Below are positions 5,870-8,452 of a DNA stretch of 8,452 nucleotides, in pieces. The stretch lies in contig DIZY01000048.1 in NCBI GenBank assembly GCA_002428055.1, forward strand, positions 34,986 through 43,437. The letters run 5' to 3'. The position numbers and the translations under genes are program-made. Numbering within the stretch: position 1 is the stretch's first letter; each line of letters opens with the position of its first letter. This DNA comes from Helicobacteraceae bacterium UBA6016. Lineage in GTDB: Bacteria > Campylobacterota > Campylobacteria > Campylobacterales > UBA6016. Under the pieces are notes generated by a model. The model had not been told where the DNA came from. It did not search any database and was given only the letters and a program-made list of their open reading frames with translations.

Positions 5870-7012
5870 ATGCAAAACGAGCTGGAGAGAGAAAAAGAGA
5901 GACTTAGCGCTATTTTTGACACTATGAATCTGGGCATTGTCATGGTCGATAGTCACGGCGTTATAGTAGATTGCAACTTCACGGCGGCGCAGCTGCTGGG
6001 CATAGCAAAAGAGGAGTATCTCTCTCATAGTATTGAAAAAGACGAATTTGTAGCGTATAAGCAGGATATGAGCGTTTTTGGAAAAGGGGAGAGACCCGTT
6101 TCTATGGTTTTAAAGAGCGGCAAGCCCGTATATGCGACCGTTATGGGTATAGAAAAAAGAGACGGTTCTCTACTCTGGATAACACTGGACGCCGTACCTT
6201 TGGAGGACAAAAGTGTGCTCGTCACATTTAGTGACATTAGCAGGCTAAGAGAGGCCGAAGAGAAACAAAAAGAGCAGGAAAAACTGCTAATGCAACAGGC
6301 AAAGCTCGCCGCAATGGGTGAGATGGTCGGCGCAATAGCGCACCAGTGGAGACAGCCGCTAAATGTAATTAGTTATACGACTATGAATCTGGGTTTGCAG
6401 CATAAATTCGGCAAGTTAGACGAAGAGCTTCTTACCAAGATGATTGTAAGTATAGATACCCAGACGCAGAAGATGTCTAGTATCATCTCCGATTTTTTAG
6501 GATTTTTCAAGCCTAACAAAACAAAAGAAGAGTTTTTGGTAGTCGATGCGTTTAATACCGTGTTTGATATGATGGAGAGACAGCTTTCGAGCAAGGATAT
6601 AATGGTTGCTATCTGCGTTGACGAAAATCAAAAATTCTACGGCTTCAAAAACGAACTTGAACAAGTTATTTTAAATATCATAGTAAACGCAAGAGACGCT
6701 TTTGGCGAGACGCATGAGACTGCGGATAGAGCTATTTTGATAGAGCTTAGACATAGACAACATCAAATTAACATTATTATAAGAGATAATGCGGGCGGAA
6801 TTGACGAGAGTATTATAAATAGAGTATTTGAGCCGTATTTTACGACAAAAGAGGATGGCGTGGGAACAGGAATAGGTCTTTATATGAGTAAGCTTATCAT
6901 GCAAAGAAGTTTTAACGGCGATGCCATAGTCCGTAACATCTATGAAAACGGCATAGCGGTAGGCGCCGAATTTGAGCTAATCATAAATATTTCTACCGAG
7001 GATGAAGAGTGA
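5870..7012 (+). CDS. Soluble PAS-domain sensor histidine kinase
   Basis: Predicted to autophosphorylate in response to a cytoplasmic signal and pass the phosphate to the response regulator encoded next. After a short N-terminal helix (1-12) comes a PAS domain (about 13-122; AIFDTMNLGIVMVDSHGVIV, then the SLLWITLDAVPLED and VLVTFSDIS strands). A charged coiled coil (about 125-148) leads into the dimerisation helix with the phospho-accepting H158 in GAIAHQWRQPLN. The ATPase domain shows an N box NELEQVILNIIVNARDAF (261-278, N269 and N273), G1 box RDNAGGI (305-311), F box FEPYFTTK (320-327) and G2 box GTGIGLYMSK (332-341). There is no signal peptide or membrane segment, and no receiver or HAMP domain. 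The AHQWRQPLN box is common in kinases of Campylobacterota and Deltaproteobacteria. The PAS ligand is not predictable; C35 is the only cysteine in the PAS core. The stop overlaps the next start as GTGA. Confidence 0.92.
   Translation: MQNELEREKERLSAIFDTMNLGIVMVDSHGVIVDCNFTAAQLLGIAKEEYLSHSIEKDEFVAYKQDMSVFGKGERPVSMVLKSGKPVYATVMGIEKRDGSLLWITLDAVPLEDKSVLVTFSDISRLREAEEKQKEQEKLLMQQAKLAAMGEMVGAIAHQWRQPLNVISYTTMNLGLQHKFGKLDEELLTKMIVSIDTQTQKMSSIISDFLGFFKPNKTKEEFLVVDAFNTVFDMMERQLSSKDIMVAICVDENQKFYGFKNELEQVILNIIVNARDAFGETHETADRAILIELRHRQHQINIIIRDNAGGIDESIINRVFEPYFTTKEDGVGTGIGLYMSKLIMQRSFNGDAIVRNIYENGIAVGAEFELIINISTEDEE
6998..7001 (+). promoter_or_regulatory. Ribosome binding site for the response regulator gene
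   Basis: GAGG lies 7 nt before the GTG at 7009, inside the last codons of the kinase gene. It supports the GTG start that overlaps the kinase stop. Confidence 0.5.
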
Positions 7013-8452
7013 GTAAAGAACAGCTGTTTCAATTTACAAAATCATTGACTGTTTTGCTGGTAGAGGATGAGAACGATGCTAGAGAGATGGGTGCGGAGCT
7101 ATTTGGACTCTTTTTTGTCGAAGTTTATCAGGCAAAAAACGGCGAAGAGGGGTTAGCTTTGTATCGCCAAAAAAAGCCGGATATTATTATTACGGATATA
7201 CAGATGCCGATAATGGACGGTCTTGCTATGTTGCGAGAGATAAGAAAAGAAGACGCTCATATACCAATCATAGTAACTACTGCATTTAGCGATGATAAAT
7301 ACTTTATAGAGTCAATCAAGCTGGGAGTGGATAGATATATCCTAAAACCAATCGTAAAATACGAGTGTATCGAGGCGATAACTACGGTTTCAAAAAGATT
7401 ATATGAGCGCAAAGTTGCCGAGGAGTATGAGAAGCAAAAAGCTGAAGCTGCGATAGAAAATGCAAAACAGGAGGCTTTAAGGCATGCAATGCGTACCGAT
7501 AGGCTCACAAATCTTGCAAATAGATTTAGCCTCTCAGAGCTATTAGCTTTTACGCCTATAGCCTCTTTGCTTGTCGTAAACCTCGATAGATTAAAAGATA
7601 TTAACAAAATATACGGCGTACAAATAGGCGATAAAGCTATCTTAAAAGTCTCTCAAATGCTTCTTGAGTGGTCGCAAAGCAGATTTGGTTTTAAAGTTTT
7701 TAGTATGGGTGGGGATGAGTTTGCGCTCTATTTTTTAGAGGCTTGCCGCTCTGAGCTTGAAGTGGTGGCGCGCGAGATAATAGATAAAATCGAAAATGAG
7801 TTTTTTGTTATCGATGATTTGGAGGTCAATCTAAGCGCAACGGTCGGTATCGCCTGTAATAGAGTTCGCCCGATAGAGGATGCGGAAACCGCTCTTAAAG
7901 TGGCGAAGCAGAAAAAAATGAGATTTTTCGTATACGAAGAAGAGCTGCTTCAAGACCACAAACAGGTAAACAATATCTTATGGCATCAAAAAATAAAAGA
8001 AGCGCTGAAGGAGGGGCGTATTCGACCGTTTTTTCAGCCAATAGTAGACACTAGGAGTAGGCAGGTTTTAAAATACGAATGTTTGGTGCGTCTAATAGAG
8101 CCTAATGGCGCCGTTGTATCGCCCTATTATTTTTTGGATATAGCCAAGCAGACTAGACTTTATACAGAGATAACTCAAGCGGTTGTTAAAAAAAGCATAG
8201 TACAATGCGCCAAATGCAAATGCGAATTTTCCATCAATCTCTCCGTAGAGGATATACTAAGTTGCGAGACGGCGGAGATGATAGTGGCTACCGTAAAAGA
8301 GAGTGGCGTCGGAGATAGAATAATTTTTGAGATACTTGAGTCCGAGGGTATAGAAAACTTTGAAGAGGTAACCAGCTTTATTGATAGACTAAAAGCTTTC
8401 GGGTGCCGTTTTTCGATAGACGATTTTGGCACAGGATACTCAAACTTTATAT
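7009..8452 (+). CDS. Response regulator with receiver, GGDEF and EAL domains (3' end outside window)
   Basis: Predicted cyclic-di-GMP-metabolising output partner of the preceding kinase; 481 residues are visible and the frame is open to the window end. The receiver domain (about 12-128) has the acidic pair E19/D20, phospho-accepting D63 in ITDIQMPIMDG, T91 and K113 (ILKP). A charged helix (about 130-160) forms the signalling linker. The GGDEF domain (about 161-308) starts with TDRLTNLANR and keeps metal/substrate residues D193, N199 and D208, with an intact GGDEF at 234-238. The usual GH of the substrate loop is GV (203-204), and no RxxD inhibitory I-site is visible before GGDEF. The EAL domain begins about 325; its signature is ECL (357-359) instead of EAL, with metal ligands E357, N410, E441 and D471-D472 (IDDFGTGYS) present. 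The catalytic lysine, the later glutamate and any C-terminal domain are beyond the window. The GTG start overlaps the kinase TGA by 4 nt. Confidence 0.92.
   Translation, partial: MSKEQLFQFTKSLTVLLVEDENDAREMGAELFGLFFVEVYQAKNGEEGLALYRQKKPDIIITDIQMPIMDGLAMLREIRKEDAHIPIIVTTAFSDDKYFIESIKLGVDRYILKPIVKYECIEAITTVSKRLYERKVAEEYEKQKAEAAIENAKQEALRHAMRTDRLTNLANRFSLSELLAFTPIASLLVVNLDRLKDINKIYGVQIGDKAILKVSQMLLEWSQSRFGFKVFSMGGDEFALYFLEACRSELEVVAREIIDKIENEFFVIDDLEVNLSATVGIACNRVRPIEDAETALKVAKQKKMRFFVYEEELLQDHKQVNNILWHQKIKEALKEGRIRPFFQPIVDTRSRQVLKYECLVRLIEPNGAVVSPYYFLDIAKQTRLYTEITQAVVKKSIVQCAKCKCEFSINLSVEDILSCETAEMIVATVKESGVGDRIIFEILESEGIENFEEVTSFIDRLKAFGCRFSIDDFGTGYSNFI

Noticed and set aside
7257..7607. Minus-strand open frame of 116 codons opposite the response regulator
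   Set aside because: It is the antisense of the receiver/GGDEF coding region, whose motifs are intact on the + strand; no recognisable protein features.

Overview
The window looks like ordinary chromosomal DNA from a member of the Campylobacterota (Epsilonproteobacteria). The protein sequences, the AGA/ATA/TTT-rich codon use and the tightly packed genes best fit the Sulfurimonas/Sulfuricurvum side of that phylum. The genus is inferred from recalled family resemblance, not from a search. All supported genes are on the + strand. I see no tRNA, rRNA, CRISPR array, insertion sequence or other sign of recent transfer.

Region 1 (1-5746) is a compact run of five genes: the 3' end of dnaE (DNA polymerase III alpha), a small MltC-type lytic transglycosylase, a cytoplasmic Cys-type formate dehydrogenase catalytic subunit (FdhF-like, bis-MGD and [4Fe-4S]), moeA (molybdenum insertion into molybdopterin), and an AI-2E/PerM-family membrane protein. 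Junctions are a 4-nt overlap, a 3-nt gap, a 30-nt gap and a 4-nt overlap, so they are probably co-transcribed. The clearest functional link is between the formate dehydrogenase and moeA: one uses the molybdenum cofactor and the other helps make it. No redox partner subunit for the dehydrogenase lies in the window.

Region 2 (5747-5869) is the only real intergenic space, at 123 nt. It holds a small hairpin just after the membrane-protein gene, a tandem imperfect 13/14-nt repeat (TTGGATA...), a perfect TATAAT -10 box, and a 7-7-7 inverted repeat that includes this -10 box. This looks like a regulated promoter for the downstream genes.

Region 3 (5870-8452, cut by the window end) is a two-gene signalling unit joined by a GTGA overlap. 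It encodes a soluble PAS histidine kinase and a response regulator with receiver, GGDEF and EAL domains. Together they probably turn a cytoplasmic signal, sensed by the PAS domain, into a change in cyclic-di-GMP level. Both output domains keep the catalytic residues that fall inside the window. No clearly new system is evident; the promoter structure and the orphan formate dehydrogenase/moeA pair are the most interesting points.
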